A program made the translations under genes and the position numbers. From Microbacterium hydrothermale (GTDB lineage: Bacteria > Actinomycetota > Actinomycetes > Actinomycetales > Microbacteriaceae): a DNA stretch of 64,000 bases. The stretch covers positions 558,001-622,000 of the forward strand of contig NZ_STGM01000001.1 in NCBI RefSeq assembly GCF_004854025.1, written 5' to 3'. The notes under the pieces were generated by a model, which did no database searches, was not told where the DNA came from, and worked only from the letters and a program-made list of their open reading frames with translations. Every line of letters begins with the position of its first letter. Positions within the stretch are counted from its first letter, which is position 1. Below are positions 8,809-17,164 of this stretch, in pieces.

Positions 8809-9881
8809 CCGACATCACCACCATCAGCGTCGCCGGCGACCCCGGCTACGACATCACCGTCGGGCGCGGCCTGCTGGCGACCCTCGGCGAGAAGCTGCCC
8901 CCCGCGGCGCAGAAGGTGCTCATCGTGCACCCGCCGACCCTGGCCGCCCAGGCCGAGGCGCTGCGCGCGCAGCTCATGGGCGACCGCCAGGTGCTGCTCG
9001 CCGAGATCCCGGATGCCGAGCAGGGAAAGCGCGTCGAAGTGGCGGCCTTCTGCTGGCAGGTCATGGGCCAGGCCGACTTCACCCGCACGGACGCGGTCAT
9101 CGGTTTCGGCGGGGGAGCGGTCACCGACCTCGCCGGTTTCGTCGCCGCGACGTGGCTGCGCGGAGTCGCCCTCGTGCAGGTGCCCACGACGGTGCTGGGA
9201 ATGGTGGATGCCGCGGTCGGCGGCAAGACCGGCATCAACACCGCCGAGGGGAAGAACCTCGTCGGAGCCTTCTGGCCCCCGGTGGCCGTGGTGTGCGATC
9301 TCGACCTGCTCGACACGCTGTCGAAGAACGAGGCGACCGCGGGCTTCGCCGAGGTGGTGAAGGCCGGATTCATCTGGCATCCCGAGATCCTCGATCTGAT
9401 CGAGGCCGACCCGACCGGGATCGTCGACCCCCGCGGCGACGCGTTCCGCCGCTGCGTCGAGCTCGCGATCGACATGAAGGCGCGCGTCGTCGGAGAAGAC
9501 CTGCGCGAGGCGGGGCTTCGCGAAGTGCTCAACTACGGCCACACGCTCGGGCACGCCATCGAGCACGCCGAGCGCTACCGCTGGCGTCACGGCGCGGCGA
9601 TCTCGGTCGGCATGGTCTTCGCGGCGGAGCTGTCGCGCCTCGCCGGGCGCCTCCCGGACGACGTCGCCCAGCGTCACCGCACGGTGCTCGAGGCGCTCGG
9701 GCTCCCCACGACCTACCGCGCCGGGGCGTTCCAGACGCTGAAGGCGACCATGCAGCGCGACAAGAAGAGCCGCGGCAGCATGCTGCGCTTCATCGTGCTC
9801 GACGACCTCGCCCGTCCCACCGTGCTGCAGGCACCCGACGAGTCGCTGCTGTTCGCGGCCTACCAGGAGGTCGGTGCGTGA
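8805..9881 (+). CDS. aroB: 3-dehydroquinate synthase
   Basis: It cyclises DAHP to 3-dehydroquinate and needs NAD+ and a divalent metal. The 358-residue product contains [18 protein letters not shown] and [19 protein letters not shown] (NAD and substrate binding), KAGFIWHP, and the metal-ligand segments around [12 protein letters not shown] and [12 protein letters not shown]. Length matches the family. The start overlaps the aroK stop (ATGA) and its end overlaps the following acetyltransferase by 8 nt. In M. tuberculosis the next gene is aroQ; here aroQ is 5.7 kb away. Confidence 0.96.
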   Translation: MTDITTISVAGDPGYDITVGRGLLATLGEKLPPAAQKVLIVHPPTLAAQAEALRAQLMGDRQVLLAEIPDAEQGKRVEVAAFCWQVMGQADFTRTDAVIGFGGGAVTDLAGFVAATWLRGVALVQVPTTVLGMVDAAVGGKTGINTAEGKNLVGAFWPPVAVVCDLDLLDTLSKNEATAGFAEVVKAGFIWHPEILDLIEADPTGIVDPRGDAFRRCVELAIDMKARVVGEDLREAGLREVLNYGHTLGHAIEHAERYRWRHGAAISVGMVFAAELSRLAGRLPDDVAQRHRTVLEALGLPTTYRAGAFQTLKATMQRDKKSRGSMLRFIVLDDLARPTVLQAPDESLLFAAYQEVGA

Positions 9882-10449
9882 CGCGGAGCGCCTCGTGACG
9901 CACGGTCGCGCCGGCGCCCCGACCGTGCGGCGCGTGCGCGCCGGGGAGGGCGCCCGGGTGCGCGAGTTGCGCCTGCGCGCCGTGAGCGACCCCGCGGCAT
10001 CCATCGCCTTCCTCACCACCTTCGAGCAGGAGCTCGAGCGCGACCAGGCGTTCTGGGACGAGCGCGCGGCGGGAGGAGCGGACGGCGACTCCGCGGCGAT
10101 GTTCGTGGCCGAGAGCGGAGACGACTGGATCGGCACCTGCACGGTGCTGGTGCGACGCGCGGGCGACCTCGACCACACCGGGCGGCGGTCGACGGCGGAC
10201 CGCGCGGACGTCGTCGGCGTCTACGTCGACCCGGCGCACCGCGGCAGCGGAGCGATCGACGCGCTCCTCGACGCAGCGGCGCGGTGGTGCGCCGCCCGGG
10301 GCTTCGAGACGCTCTCTCTCGACGTCCACGTCGACAACGCCCGAGCCCAGGCGGTGTACCGACGCGCCGGTTTCGTGGCGACGGGGGAGACCTTCACGGG
10401 CCCGATCGGCGACGAACTCGCGATGAGCCGGTCGCTGCGCGCTCTCTGA
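9874..10449 (+). CDS. GNAT-family N-acetyltransferase, substrate unknown
   Basis: The 191-residue product has the GNAT fold signals: an N-terminal [19 protein letters not shown] strand-helix, then [27 protein letters not shown], which is the acetyl-CoA-binding motif A, and the C-terminal [25 protein letters not shown] (motif B). The acceptor cannot be inferred. The GTG at 9874 lies only 3 nt after AGGAGG (9865-9870); an in-frame GTG at 9895 would be further away, so the exact start is uncertain. It overlaps aroB by 8 nt and is the last gene before a strong bidirectional terminator. Confidence 0.85.
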   Translation: MRDAERLVTHGRAGAPTVRRVRAGEGARVRELRLRAVSDPAASIAFLTTFEQELERDQAFWDERAAGGADGDSAAMFVAESGDDWIGTCTVLVRRAGDLDHTGRRSTADRADVVGVYVDPAHRGSGAIDALLDAAARWCAARGFETLSLDVHVDNARAQAVYRRAGFVATGETFTGPIGDELAMSRSLRAL

Positions 10450-10540
10450 GCGGTCGGCGACGTCACCGCTCGCGCGGCCTCGCGTCCAGCTCGCGCACCC
10501 CTCTGCCAGCATCGCCCGCCCGAGGACCTCTCCGAGAACG

Positions 10541-10576
10541 GAGAAGCCCCGCCTCCCGGAAGAGGCGGGGCTTCTC
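10541..10576. terminator. Strong bidirectional terminator between convergent genes
   Basis: A perfect 15-bp inverted repeat, GAGAAGCCCCGCCTC (10541-10555) and GAGGCGGGGCTTCTC (10562-10576), has a 6-nt loop. It lies between the rightward acetyltransferase gene and the leftward transporter gene and would serve both. Confidence 0.9.
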
Positions 10577-10585
10577 GGGTACCGG

Positions 10586-11905
10586 TCAGACCGACACGGG
10601 CACGCGGCGTTCGGCGGCCAGACCGAGCTGATCGGTCGGGACGTCCTTGGTCTCGCGCGCCGTCAACGCGCTCACCGAGGCGATCACCGCGATCACCGCG
10701 GTGAAGACGCTGATGACGACCCACCCGCCCGCGGCGCCCCCGCCGAGGGCGGCGACGATGCTGGGGGCGAAACCGGCCATCAGGAAGCCGAGCTGCGTCC
10801 CGATCGCCATGCCCGAGAAACGCACGCGGGTGCTGAACATCTCGCCGTAGAACGAGGGCCACACGGCGTTGGCGGCGGCGTATCCGCACGAGAAGGTGAG
10901 GACGGCGAGGCCGAAGGTCACCAGGTCGTTCCCCGCGCCCATCGACAGCATGTAGAAGGGCATGAACGCCGCCGACGAGAGCGCGCCGTAGATGAACACC
11001 GGCTTGCGTCCGACGCGGTCCGCGAGCTTGCCGAAGAGCGGCTGCGTGAACAGCGCCACGACGTTGGCGACCACCACGAGCCACAGCGTGACGCTCGCGG
11101 CCAGACCCTGCTCCTTGCCGTAGGCGATGGCGAGTGTGCCGAACACCGTCGAGACGGCCGCGATGAACGCGCAGCAGATGACGCGGAGGACATCGCGCCA
11201 GTGGTTCTTCAGCAGCGGGAGCAGCGGCATCCGGGCGATCTGTCCGGTCGCCTTCGCCTGCTCGAATTCGGGGGTCTCGTGCAGGCTCCGTCGGATGAAG
11301 AACGCGACGACGACCACGACGGCGCTCAGCCAGAACGGCACGCGCCAGCCCCACGAGAACTTGATCTCGTCGGGCAGGGCGACGACCGGGATGAAGATGA
11401 GGGCCGCGAGGATCTGTCCGCCCTGGGTTCCGGTGAGGGTCCACGAGGTGAAGAACGAACGACGCCCGTCCGGGGCGTGCTCGAGGGTGAGCGAGGAGGC
11501 GCCCGCCTGCTCGCCGGCGGCCGACAGGCCCTGAGCGAGACGGCACAGCACCAGCAGGGCCGGGGCGAACCAGCCGATCTGCGCGAAACCGGGGAGGCAG
11601 CCGATGATGAACGTCGACAGTCCCATCAGGACCAGCGTGAACATCAACACCTTCTGCCGCCCGATGCGGTCGCCGAAGTGACCGAGGATCACGGCGCCGA
11701 CGGGACGCGCGATGTAGGCGAAGCCGAAGGTGGCGAACGACATCACGAGGGCCGCCTGATCGCCGGACGGGAAGAACACCGTCGGGAAGATGAGGGCCGC
11801 GGCCGAGCCGAACAGGAAGAAGTCGTAGTACTCCACGGCGCTGCCCATGAAGCTGGCCGTGGCCGCCTTCACGGGAGTCTTCCGCGTCGTTGCGGGGGTG
11901 GACAT
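10586..11905 (-). CDS. MFS transporter of the metabolite:H+ symporter type, probable shikimate/quinate uptake
   Basis: The 439-residue product is a 12-helix major facilitator. Near the N-terminus is SAVEYYDFFLFGSAAAL, typical of the MHS subfamily (ShiA, ProP, KgtP). The inter-helix motif GHFGDRIGRQKVLM is followed by RLAQGLSAAGEQAGA and, in the second half, FGKLADRVGRKPVF. Genetic context (a dehydrogenase and a dehydratase of quinate/shikimate breakdown) suggests it imports shikimate, quinate or dehydroshikimate; that substrate is an inference. The start ATG is 14 nt after the end of the dehydrogenase gene, so the two are probably one leftward transcript controlled by the operator at 12844-12863. 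Confidence 0.85.
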   Translation of the reverse strand: MSTPATTRKTPVKAATASFMGSAVEYYDFFLFGSAAALIFPTVFFPSGDQAALVMSFATFGFAYIARPVGAVILGHFGDRIGRQKVLMFTLVLMGLSTFIIGCLPGFAQIGWFAPALLVLCRLAQGLSAAGEQAGASSLTLEHAPDGRRSFFTSWTLTGTQGGQILAALIFIPVVALPDEIKFSWGWRVPFWLSAVVVVVAFFIRRSLHETPEFEQAKATGQIARMPLLPLLKNHWRDVLRVICCAFIAAVSTVFGTLAIAYGKEQGLAASVTLWLVVVANVVALFTQPLFGKLADRVGRKPVFIYGALSSAAFMPFYMLSMGAGNDLVTFGLAVLTFSCGYAAANAVWPSFYGEMFSTRVRFSGMAIGTQLGFLMAGFAPSIVAALGGGAAGGWVVISVFTAVIAVIASVSALTARETKDVPTDQLGLAAERRVPVSV

Positions 11906-11919
11906 GGGGTGTCTGCTCC

Positions 11920-12813
11920 TTAGAGGGGGAGGGCGGGGCTGAGCGGCGCGTCCGCCGCGACCAGGTCGAGGAAATGGGCGGTCATGCGGTCGGGATCGGG
12001 TCGCGTCCCGGTGATCAGGGCGAACGCGTCGACGGCCTGGTGGACCGCCATGCGCCCGCCGCTGAGGGTCCGGCATCCGCGCTCGCGCGCGGCGAGGAGG
12101 AGTTCGGTGTCGAGGGGGCGGTAGACGATGTCGGCGACCCACAGCTCGGGGCGCAGCAGCTGCGCGTCGAGCGGCAGGCCGGGGTGCTCCGCCATGCCGA
12201 CCGGCGTGCAGTGCACGAGTCCGTCCGCGTCGCTCAGCACGGCCGCGAGGTCGGTGGGGGAGGCGGTGTCGACGACGGACAGCGGATGCCGCGCCCCCAG
12301 GTCGTCGGCGAGGGTGCGGGCGCGCGCGGCGTCGAGGTCGACGACGGTGAGGCGGGCGGTCCCGAGACGAAGCAGGGCATCGGCCACGGCGGAGCCCGCG
12401 CCACCGGCGCCGAGCTGGACGACGTGCCGGGTCGCGGCATCCGGAAGCCCGTCGGTGAAGGCGGCGGCGAAGCCGGTGGTGTCGGTGTTGTGGCCGACGC
12501 GCCCCGTCGGGGTGAAGAGCACGGTGTTGACCGCTCCGAGGGCGGCCGCGACGGGGTCGATGCGATCGAGGTGCGCCAGCACGCTCTGCTTGCAGGGGTG
12601 GGTGACGTTGACGGCGTCGTAGCCGAGACGCTCGGCCCACGCGAGCACCTCGCCGATGCGCGCGGGGTCGATGCCGAGCGCGGTGAGGTCGAGCGGCCGG
12701 TAGACGTAGGCGAGCCCGAGGGCGCGCGCCTCGGCCATGTGCATCGGCGGCGTGAGGGAGGGGAGCACACCCGTGCCGATGAGGCCCACGAGGTAGGGGT
12801 GCGAGTCGTTCAC
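11920..12813 (-). CDS. qsuD: Quinate/shikimate dehydrogenase, QsuD-like
   Basis: The 297-residue product belongs to the shikimate dehydrogenase family but differs from the biosynthetic AroE at 6170. Its substrate motif is GTGVLPSLTPPMHMAEA, close to Corynebacterium glutamicum QsuD, followed by VNVTHPCKQSVL (catalytic Lys), GAVNTVLF and HNTDTTGF. The dinucleotide motif is QLGAGGAGSAVADAL, and TVVDLDAARA ends the beta strand in an acidic residue, which favours NAD over NADP. The likely role is oxidation of quinate or shikimate to the 3-dehydro compound. It starts with GTG after a good AAGGAG and lies upstream of the transporter. Confidence 0.85.
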   Translation of the reverse strand: MNDSHPYLVGLIGTGVLPSLTPPMHMAEARALGLAYVYRPLDLTALGIDPARIGEVLAWAERLGYDAVNVTHPCKQSVLAHLDRIDPVAAALGAVNTVLFTPTGRVGHNTDTTGFAAAFTDGLPDAATRHVVQLGAGGAGSAVADALLRLGTARLTVVDLDAARARTLADDLGARHPLSVVDTASPTDLAAVLSDADGLVHCTPVGMAEHPGLPLDAQLLRPELWVADIVYRPLDTELLLAARERGCRTLSGGRMAVHQAVDAFALITGTRPDPDRMTAHFLDLVAADAPLSPALPL

Positions 12814-12843
12814 GGTACTCCTTCGTCTCCGCGCGACCGGGTT

Positions 12844-12863
12844 ATGTACTAACCGGTACGTTC
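12844..12863. promoter_or_regulatory. Operator-like site upstream of the dehydrogenase-transporter operon
   Basis: ATGTACTAACCGGTACGTTC matches the site at 13702-13721 at 17 of 20 positions. The core GTAC-N6-GTAC is an imperfect palindrome of the kind bound by TetR dimers. It lies 31 nt upstream of the leftward GTG start, overlapping the probable promoter. Binding by the TetR protein at 13033-13665 is inferred. Confidence 0.7.
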
Positions 12864-12961
12864 AGAGGAAACCACGGTCGCGCCGCGGTGTCAACGACGG
12901 ATTCCGGATGCCGGGGACCCCGAGCCCGACGACGGGCCCGGCACCCGCGACGACCCGGCGG

Positions 12962-13012
12962 CCTCGACAGGCTCAGCCACCTCGGACGCGAGGACCCTGA
13001 GCCCGCCGAAGG
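12962..13012. repeat. Imperfect inverted REP-like sequence (CTCGACAGGCTCAG / CTGAGCCCGCCGAAGG)
   Basis: CCTCGACAGGCTCAG (12962-12976) is matched in inverted orientation by CTGAGCCCGCCGAAGGG (about 12996-13012). The half-site resembles the CTTCGACAGGCTCAG repeats scattered through intergenic DNA of many GC-rich bacteria. It sits between the dehydrogenase promoter and the 3' end of the tetR gene, where it may also terminate the leftward tetR transcript. Confidence 0.55.
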
Positions 13013-13032
13013 GTCCGGGGCCGGGTGCGCGG

Positions 13033-13665
13033 TCAGAGCGCCGGGGCCGTGAGCCACCCCACGACGACGTCGCCGATGACGGAGCGCAGGTGCGAGCGGC
13101 GGTCGGGGGCGGAGAGGTCGACGTCGAACAGGTAGCCGAAGGTGTACTGGTTGGCGACCTGGAACACGCAGTAGGAGCTGATCACGAGGTGCACGTCGAT
13201 GGCATCCACGTCGGCGCGGAAGAGGCCGGCCGCGCGCCCCCGCTCGAGGATCTCGTCGAGCAGTCCCTTCGCGGGCTGCGACTGCGTGCGCAGCCCCTCG
13301 ATCTGGCGGATGAAGACCCCGCGGTGGATGTTCTCGATCGCGACGAGACGGATGAAGGCGTCGTGGCCGACGTGGTGGTCGAAGGTGAGCTCGGCGAGGG
13401 CGCGGATGGCATCCACGGGGTCGGCATGGTCGACGTCGATCGCCCGCTCGGCCTCGCGGATGCCGCGGTACGCCTCCTCGAGCACGGCCCGGTAGAGCCC
13501 CTCTTTGCCGCCGAAGTAGTAGTAGATCATCCGCTTCGTCGTGCGCGTGCGGGCGGCGATCTCGTCGACCCGCGCCCCGGAGAAGCCGTCTTCGGCGAAC
13601 ACCTCGGTCGCCACCGCGAGCAGTTCGGAACGCGTGCGCTCGGCGTCTCGACGTGCCTCGACCAT
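13033..13665 (-). CDS. TetR-family regulator of the quinate/shikimate module
   Basis: The 210-residue protein has an N-terminal TetR helix-turn-helix: RTRSELLAVATEVFAEDGFSG, then VDEIAARTRTTKRMIYYYFGGKEGLYRAVLEEAY. The C-terminal ligand domain contains the segment IENIHRGVFIRQ seen in related regulators of aromatic catabolism. It lies between two near-identical operator-like sites, one before the qsuD-transporter pair and one before qsuB, so I infer it represses both until a pathway intermediate binds. C. glutamicum controls its qsu genes with a LysR-type protein (QsuR), so the regulator type differs here. TAGGTT at 13672-13677 (complement) is 6 nt before the ATG, suggesting a leaderless mRNA. 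Confidence 0.9.
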   Translation of the reverse strand: MVEARRDAERTRSELLAVATEVFAEDGFSGARVDEIAARTRTTKRMIYYYFGGKEGLYRAVLEEAYRGIREAERAIDVDHADPVDAIRALAELTFDHHVGHDAFIRLVAIENIHRGVFIRQIEGLRTQSQPAKGLLDEILERGRAAGLFRADVDAIDVHLVISSYCVFQVANQYTFGYLFDVDLSAPDRRSHLRSVIGDVVVGWLTAPAL

Positions 13666-13701
13666 GGGCCCAACCTACTGGACCGCCGGGGTGGACCCGG
13701 T

Positions 13702-13721
13702 TTGTACTAACTGGTACATTC
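13702..13721. promoter_or_regulatory. Operator-like site overlapping the qsuB promoter
   Basis: TTGTACTAACTGGTACATTC is 17/20 identical to 12844-12863. Its right part contains TACATT (13715-13720), a TANNNT -10 box 8 nt before the qsuB ATG, so a bound repressor would block the promoter directly. It also lies about 25 bp upstream of the tetR -10 box on the other strand, allowing autoregulation. Confidence 0.72.
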
Positions 13722-13728
13722 GGCCGCC

Positions 13729-15534
13729 ATGAAGACCTCGATGGCGACCGTCTGCATCAGCGGCACCCTGGCCGACAAGCTCCACGCGTGCGCGGCGGCC
13801 GGATTCGACGGCGTCGAGATCTTCGAGCCCGACCTGCTCGCCGCCCCCGAGAGCCCCGAGGAGATCGCGGCCCTCGCCGCCCGCCTCGGCCTCACGCTCG
13901 ACCTGTACCAGCCGATGCGCGACGTCGAAGGTGTCGACGACGAGGCGTTCGCCGCCGTCCTGCGCCGCGCGGAGGCGAAGTTCCGGCTCATGAACCGCCT
14001 CGGCATCGACCTGGTGCTGTGCTGCAGCAACGTCGCCACGGCGACGATCGACGACGACGACGTCAGCGCCGCGCAGCTGCGGCGTCTGGGAGACCTCGCC
14101 GAGGGATTCGGCATCCGCATCGCCTTCGAAGCCCTCGCGTGGGGCCGTTTCGTCGACGACTACCGCCGCGCGTGGCGCATCGTCGAGCTCGCCGACCACC
14201 CGGCGGTGGGGGTGTGCCTCGACTCGTTCCACATCCTCTCGCGCGGACACGACCCCGCCGCGATCTCCGGCATCCCGGGGGAGAAGATCTTCTTCGTGCA
14301 GCTCGCCGACGCCCCGCGCCTCAGCATGGACGTGCTGTCGTGGAGTCGCCATCACCGTCTCTTCCCCGGCGAGGGCGAGTTCGACCTCGCCGACTTCACC
14401 GCGCGCATCGTGGATGCCGGCCACACCGGGCCGTGGTCGCTCGAGGTGTTCAACGACACCTTCCGCCAGACCGACCCGCGCCGCACGGCCCTGCACGCGC
14501 GCCGCTCGCTGCGCTGGCTCGAGGACGCGGTCTCGCGCACCCTCTCCGACGCCCCGGACGCGTTGCAGATGCTCCCCGACTCCGCCGCTCCGTCGGCCGT
14601 CGACTTCGTCGAGATCAAGGCGGAGGACACCTCCGCGGTCGAGGAACTGCTCGGCCAGCTCGGCTTCACCCCGCGCGGCCGCCACCGCACCAAGCCCGTG
14701 ACGCTGTGGACGGCCGGACGCGCCCGCGTGGTTCTGAACGAGCAGCACGCGAGGGGGTGGGAGCCGCGGCTGGCCGCGATCGGCCTCGAGGTCGACGACG
14801 CCGAGGCCGTCGACCTCCGCATGCACGAGCTGCGCGTGCCGCGGGCGTACCGCCGCACCTACGCCACCGAGGAGCGTCTCGACGGCGCCGTCGCCCCCGA
14901 CGGGACCGAGGTGTACTGGGCGCAGGCCGCCGACGAGGGCGAACCGGTCTGGGTGGCCGAGTTCGAGCACGGGGAGGCCGAGACCCCGACCGTCGTCGAG
15001 GGCGTCGACCACGTCAGCCTGTCGCAGCCCTGGCAGGCGATCGAGGAGGCGACACTGTTCTACACCGCCGGTTTCGCGCTGCGCGTCGACAGCAGCACCG
15101 AGGTGCCGGGGCCCCAGGGCCTGGTGGCCAGTCGCGTGCTCGGCTCGCCCGGCGGCGAGGTGCGCCTGCCGCTGAACGTCGCACCCCCGATCCTCGCCGG
15201 CGAGAGGGCCGCCCTGCCCCAGCACGTCGCCTTCCACTGCGCCGACGTGCGCGCGCTCGCCCGCGCGGCGCGCGAGCGGGGCTTCGTCCCGCTGTCGATG
15301 CCCGGCAACTACTACGACGACATCGCGGCGCGCTTCGACCTGCCCGCCGAGGCCGTCGCCGAGCTGCGCGAGCTGCACCTCGGATACGACCAGGATGCCG
15401 CGGGCACCTACCTGCACTTCTACACGCGCACCATCGGCGAGGTGTTCCTGGAGTTCGTCGAGCGCGTCGACGCCTACGCCGGCTACGGGGCGGGCACGGC
15501 TCCCGTGCGACTGAGCGCGCAGGGGCGGCGCTGA
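13729..15534 (+). CDS. qsuB: Bifunctional 3-dehydroshikimate dehydratase, QsuB-like (TIM barrel + HPPD-like VOC)
   Basis: It is predicted to dehydrate 3-dehydroshikimate to protocatechuate, linking quinate/shikimate use to the beta-ketoadipate pathway. Of 601 residues, about 1-275 form an AP-endonuclease-2-like barrel (GFDGVEIFEPDL, IAFEALAWGRFVDDY, VGVCLDSFHILSRG, FFVQLADAP, WSLEVFNDTFRQ) carrying the metal and catalytic residues. About 285-595 are a vicinal-oxygen-chelate domain like 4-hydroxyphenylpyruvate dioxygenase (VDHVSLSQPWQAIEEATLFYTAGF, HVAFHCADVRALA, YLHFYTRTIGEVFLEFVER). C. glutamicum QsuB has the same fusion and similar length. The start is almost leaderless. It is followed by aroQ after 13 nt. 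Confidence 0.9.
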   Translation: MKTSMATVCISGTLADKLHACAAAGFDGVEIFEPDLLAAPESPEEIAALAARLGLTLDLYQPMRDVEGVDDEAFAAVLRRAEAKFRLMNRLGIDLVLCCSNVATATIDDDDVSAAQLRRLGDLAEGFGIRIAFEALAWGRFVDDYRRAWRIVELADHPAVGVCLDSFHILSRGHDPAAISGIPGEKIFFVQLADAPRLSMDVLSWSRHHRLFPGEGEFDLADFTARIVDAGHTGPWSLEVFNDTFRQTDPRRTALHARRSLRWLEDAVSRTLSDAPDALQMLPDSAAPSAVDFVEIKAEDTSAVEELLGQLGFTPRGRHRTKPVTLWTAGRARVVLNEQHARGWEPRLAAIGLEVDDAEAVDLRMHELRVPRAYRRTYATEERLDGAVAPDGTEVYWAQAADEGEPVWVAEFEHGEAETPTVVEGVDHVSLSQPWQAIEEATLFYTAGFALRVDSSTEVPGPQGLVASRVLGSPGGEVRLPLNVAPPILAGERAALPQHVAFHCADVRALARAARERGFVPLSMPGNYYDDIAARFDLPAEAVAELRELHLGYDQDAAGTYLHFYTRTIGEVFLEFVERVDAYAGYGAGTAPVRLSAQGRR

Positions 15535-15540
15535 TAGCGT
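15535..15540 (+). promoter_or_regulatory. TANNNT box for aroQ (probable leaderless promoter)
   Basis: TAGCGT immediately follows the qsuB stop codon and is 7 nt before the aroQ ATG. No Shine-Dalgarno sequence is visible there. It would let aroQ be transcribed independently of qsuB. Confidence 0.5.
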
Positions 15541-15547
15541 GCGGGAC

Positions 15548-16006
15548 ATGACCACGCCCCGCCGCCTGTTGCTCGTGAACGGCCCCAACCTCAACCTGCT
15601 GGGGACCCGCCAGCCCGAGATCTACGGGCGCGACACGCTCGCCGACGTCGAGCGCGTCACGGCCGAGGCGGCGGGCCGTCACGGCATCGACGTCCGGGCG
15701 ATCCAGAGCAACCACGAGGGCGTTCTCATCGACGCGATCCACGCCGCCCGCCTCGACTGCGCCGGCATCGTGATCAACGCCGGGGGACTCACACACACCT
15801 CCGTCGCGCTGCGCGACGCCCTGGCATCCGTCGACCTCCCCGTCGCCGAGGTGCACATCTCGAACATCAAGGAGCGGGAAGCGTTCCGGCACTTCTCGTA
15901 CATCGAGGACGTCGCCGTCGTGCACGTCATCGGCGAGGGCGTGCCCGGCTACGCGCGCGCCGTCGACCTGCTCGTCGAGGTGATCTCGGGCCGCGCCGAC
16001 GGCTGA
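15548..16006 (+). CDS. aroQ: Type II 3-dehydroquinate dehydratase
   Basis: It interconverts 3-dehydroquinate and 3-dehydroshikimate, a step shared by chorismate synthesis and quinate catabolism. The 152-residue product shows the type II signature LLLVNGPNLNLLGTRQPEIYG with the catalytic Tyr, then IQSNHEGVLIDAIH, INAGGLTHTSVALRDAL (substrate Asn) and AEVHISNIKEREAFRHFSY with the catalytic His. Its place before efp-nusB matches M. tuberculosis aroD-(pepQ)-efp-nusB, so it is probably the single housekeeping copy. Here it also directly follows qsuB, so it may serve both directions. ATG 15548 is preferred over upstream GTG codons because it starts the conserved domain. Confidence 0.94.
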   Translation: MTTPRRLLLVNGPNLNLLGTRQPEIYGRDTLADVERVTAEAAGRHGIDVRAIQSNHEGVLIDAIHAARLDCAGIVINAGGLTHTSVALRDALASVDLPVAEVHISNIKEREAFRHFSYIEDVAVVHVIGEGVPGYARAVDLLVEVISGRADG

Positions 16007-16020
16007 GGGCGCGGATCACG

Positions 16021-16026
16021 TAGACT
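16021..16026 (+). promoter_or_regulatory. -10 box for efp
   Basis: TAGACT in the 72-nt gap after aroQ matches the most common -10 form in this window. It would give a leader of about 46 nt before efp. Confidence 0.45.
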
Positions 16027-16078
16027 TTGACGTCGGGCTCTCGCCCACTTCGACTCACGAAACGGAATATCGGCACTC

Positions 16079-16639
16079 ATGGCATCCACCGCAGACATCA
16101 AGAACGGCGTCGTCCTGAACATCGACGGTCAGCTCTGGAGCGTCGTGGAGTTCCAGCACGTCAAGCCCGGCAAGGGCGGCGCGTTCGTGCGCACCAAGCT
16201 CAAGAACGTCATGAGCGGCAAGGTCGTCGACCGCACGTTCAACGCCGGAGCCAAGGTCGACCTCGAGAACGTCGACCGCCGCGACTTCACCTACCTCTAC
16301 AACGACGGCGAGGGCTTCGTCTTCATGGACGTCGCCGACTACGACCAGATCACCGTGGGTGCCGCCACCGTCGGCGACGCGGCGAACTTCCTGCTCGAGA
16401 ACCAGCAGGTGCAGATCGCGCTGAACAACGGCAACCCGCTCTACATCGAGCTCCCGCCGTCGGTCATCCTCGAGGTCACCTACACCGAGCCGGGCCTGCA
16501 GGGCGACCGCTCGTCGGCCGGCACCAAGCCCGCCACCGTCGAGACCGGGTACGAGATGCAGGTTCCCCTGTTCCTCGAGACCGGCACCAAGATCAAGGTC
16601 GACACTCGCACGGGCGAGTACCTCGGCCGCATCAGCTGA
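16079..16639 (+). CDS. efp: Elongation factor P
   Basis: EF-P enters the ribosomal E site and relieves stalling at polyproline stretches; MltG (mltG) in this window is an obvious Pro-rich client. The 186-residue product has the three beta-barrel domains, beginning [43 protein letters not shown]. The loop PGKGG carries the Lys that is modified in some bacteria. The C-terminal signature [16 protein letters not shown] is intact. nusB begins 2 nt after the stop. Confidence 0.97.
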   Translation: MASTADIKNGVVLNIDGQLWSVVEFQHVKPGKGGAFVRTKLKNVMSGKVVDRTFNAGAKVDLENVDRRDFTYLYNDGEGFVFMDVADYDQITVGAATVGDAANFLLENQQVQIALNNGNPLYIELPPSVILEVTYTEPGLQGDRSSAGTKPATVETGYEMQVPLFLETGTKIKVDTRTGEYLGRIS

Positions 16640-16641
16640 TC

Positions 16642-17052
16642 TTGAGCGCCCGTACCAAGGCGCGCAAGCGCGCCCTCGACATCCTCTTCCAGGCCGACGT
16701 GCGCGGTGAGGACCTGCCCGTCATGCTGGCCACCGAGGCCAAGCGCGCGGCATCCGAGCCCGACCGCCAGGCCTCGTGGCTGTACGCCCGTGACATCGTC
16801 GACGGGGTGATCGACAACCGCGACGCGATCGACGAGCAGATCACCACCTTCGCGAAGGACTGGTCGCTGCAGCGCATGCCCGCGGTCGACCGCGCCCTGC
16901 TGCGCATCGGCACGTGGGAGATCCTCTACAACGACGAGGTGCCCACGGCCGTCGCGATCGACGAGGCCGTCGAGCTGGCGAAGGAGTTCTCGACCGACGA
17001 CTCCGGTTCGTTCGTGCACGGCGTGCTCGCGCGCATCGCCCGCTCGTCCTGA
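16642..17052 (+). CDS. nusB: Transcription antitermination protein NusB (TTG start)
   Basis: NusB binds boxA RNA with NusE and supports rRNA antitermination. The 136-residue product is all-helical and matches the family from its second residue: SARTKARKRALDILFQADVRG, then DWSLQRMPAVDRALLRIGTWEIL and VAIDEAVELAKEFSTDDSGSFVHGVL. There is no ATG or GTG upstream in frame that makes sense, and the next internal ATG would delete the conserved N-terminus, so TTG at 16642, only 2 nt after the efp stop, is the likely start and is translated by coupling. Confidence 0.93.
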   Translation: MSARTKARKRALDILFQADVRGEDLPVMLATEAKRAASEPDRQASWLYARDIVDGVIDNRDAIDEQITTFAKDWSLQRMPAVDRALLRIGTWEILYNDEVPTAVAIDEAVELAKEFSTDDSGSFVHGVLARIARSS

Positions 17053-17068
17053 AGGCGCTCGACCCCGT

Positions 17069-17106
17069 GCGACGCGGCCCCGGCCCTCGGCCGGCGGCCG
17101 CGTCGC
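17069..17106 (+). terminator. Long GC-rich hairpin terminator after nusB
   Basis: GCGACGCGGCC (17069-17079) pairs with GGCCGCGTCGC (17096-17106). An inner CCGGCC/GGCCGG stem has a 3-nt loop. It begins 16 nt after the nusB stop. Confidence 0.8.
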
Positions 17107-17164
17107 CGCGTTCGCGGGCGGGATGCCGTCACCGGGGGAGCCGTTCGCGGCCGGAGGGCGGCGC

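Noticed and set aside
10586..15534. Genomic island or prophage at the qsu module
   Set aside because: No integrase, transposase, tRNA or direct repeats flank it, and its codon usage looks like that of its neighbours. Insertion is inferred only from gene order.
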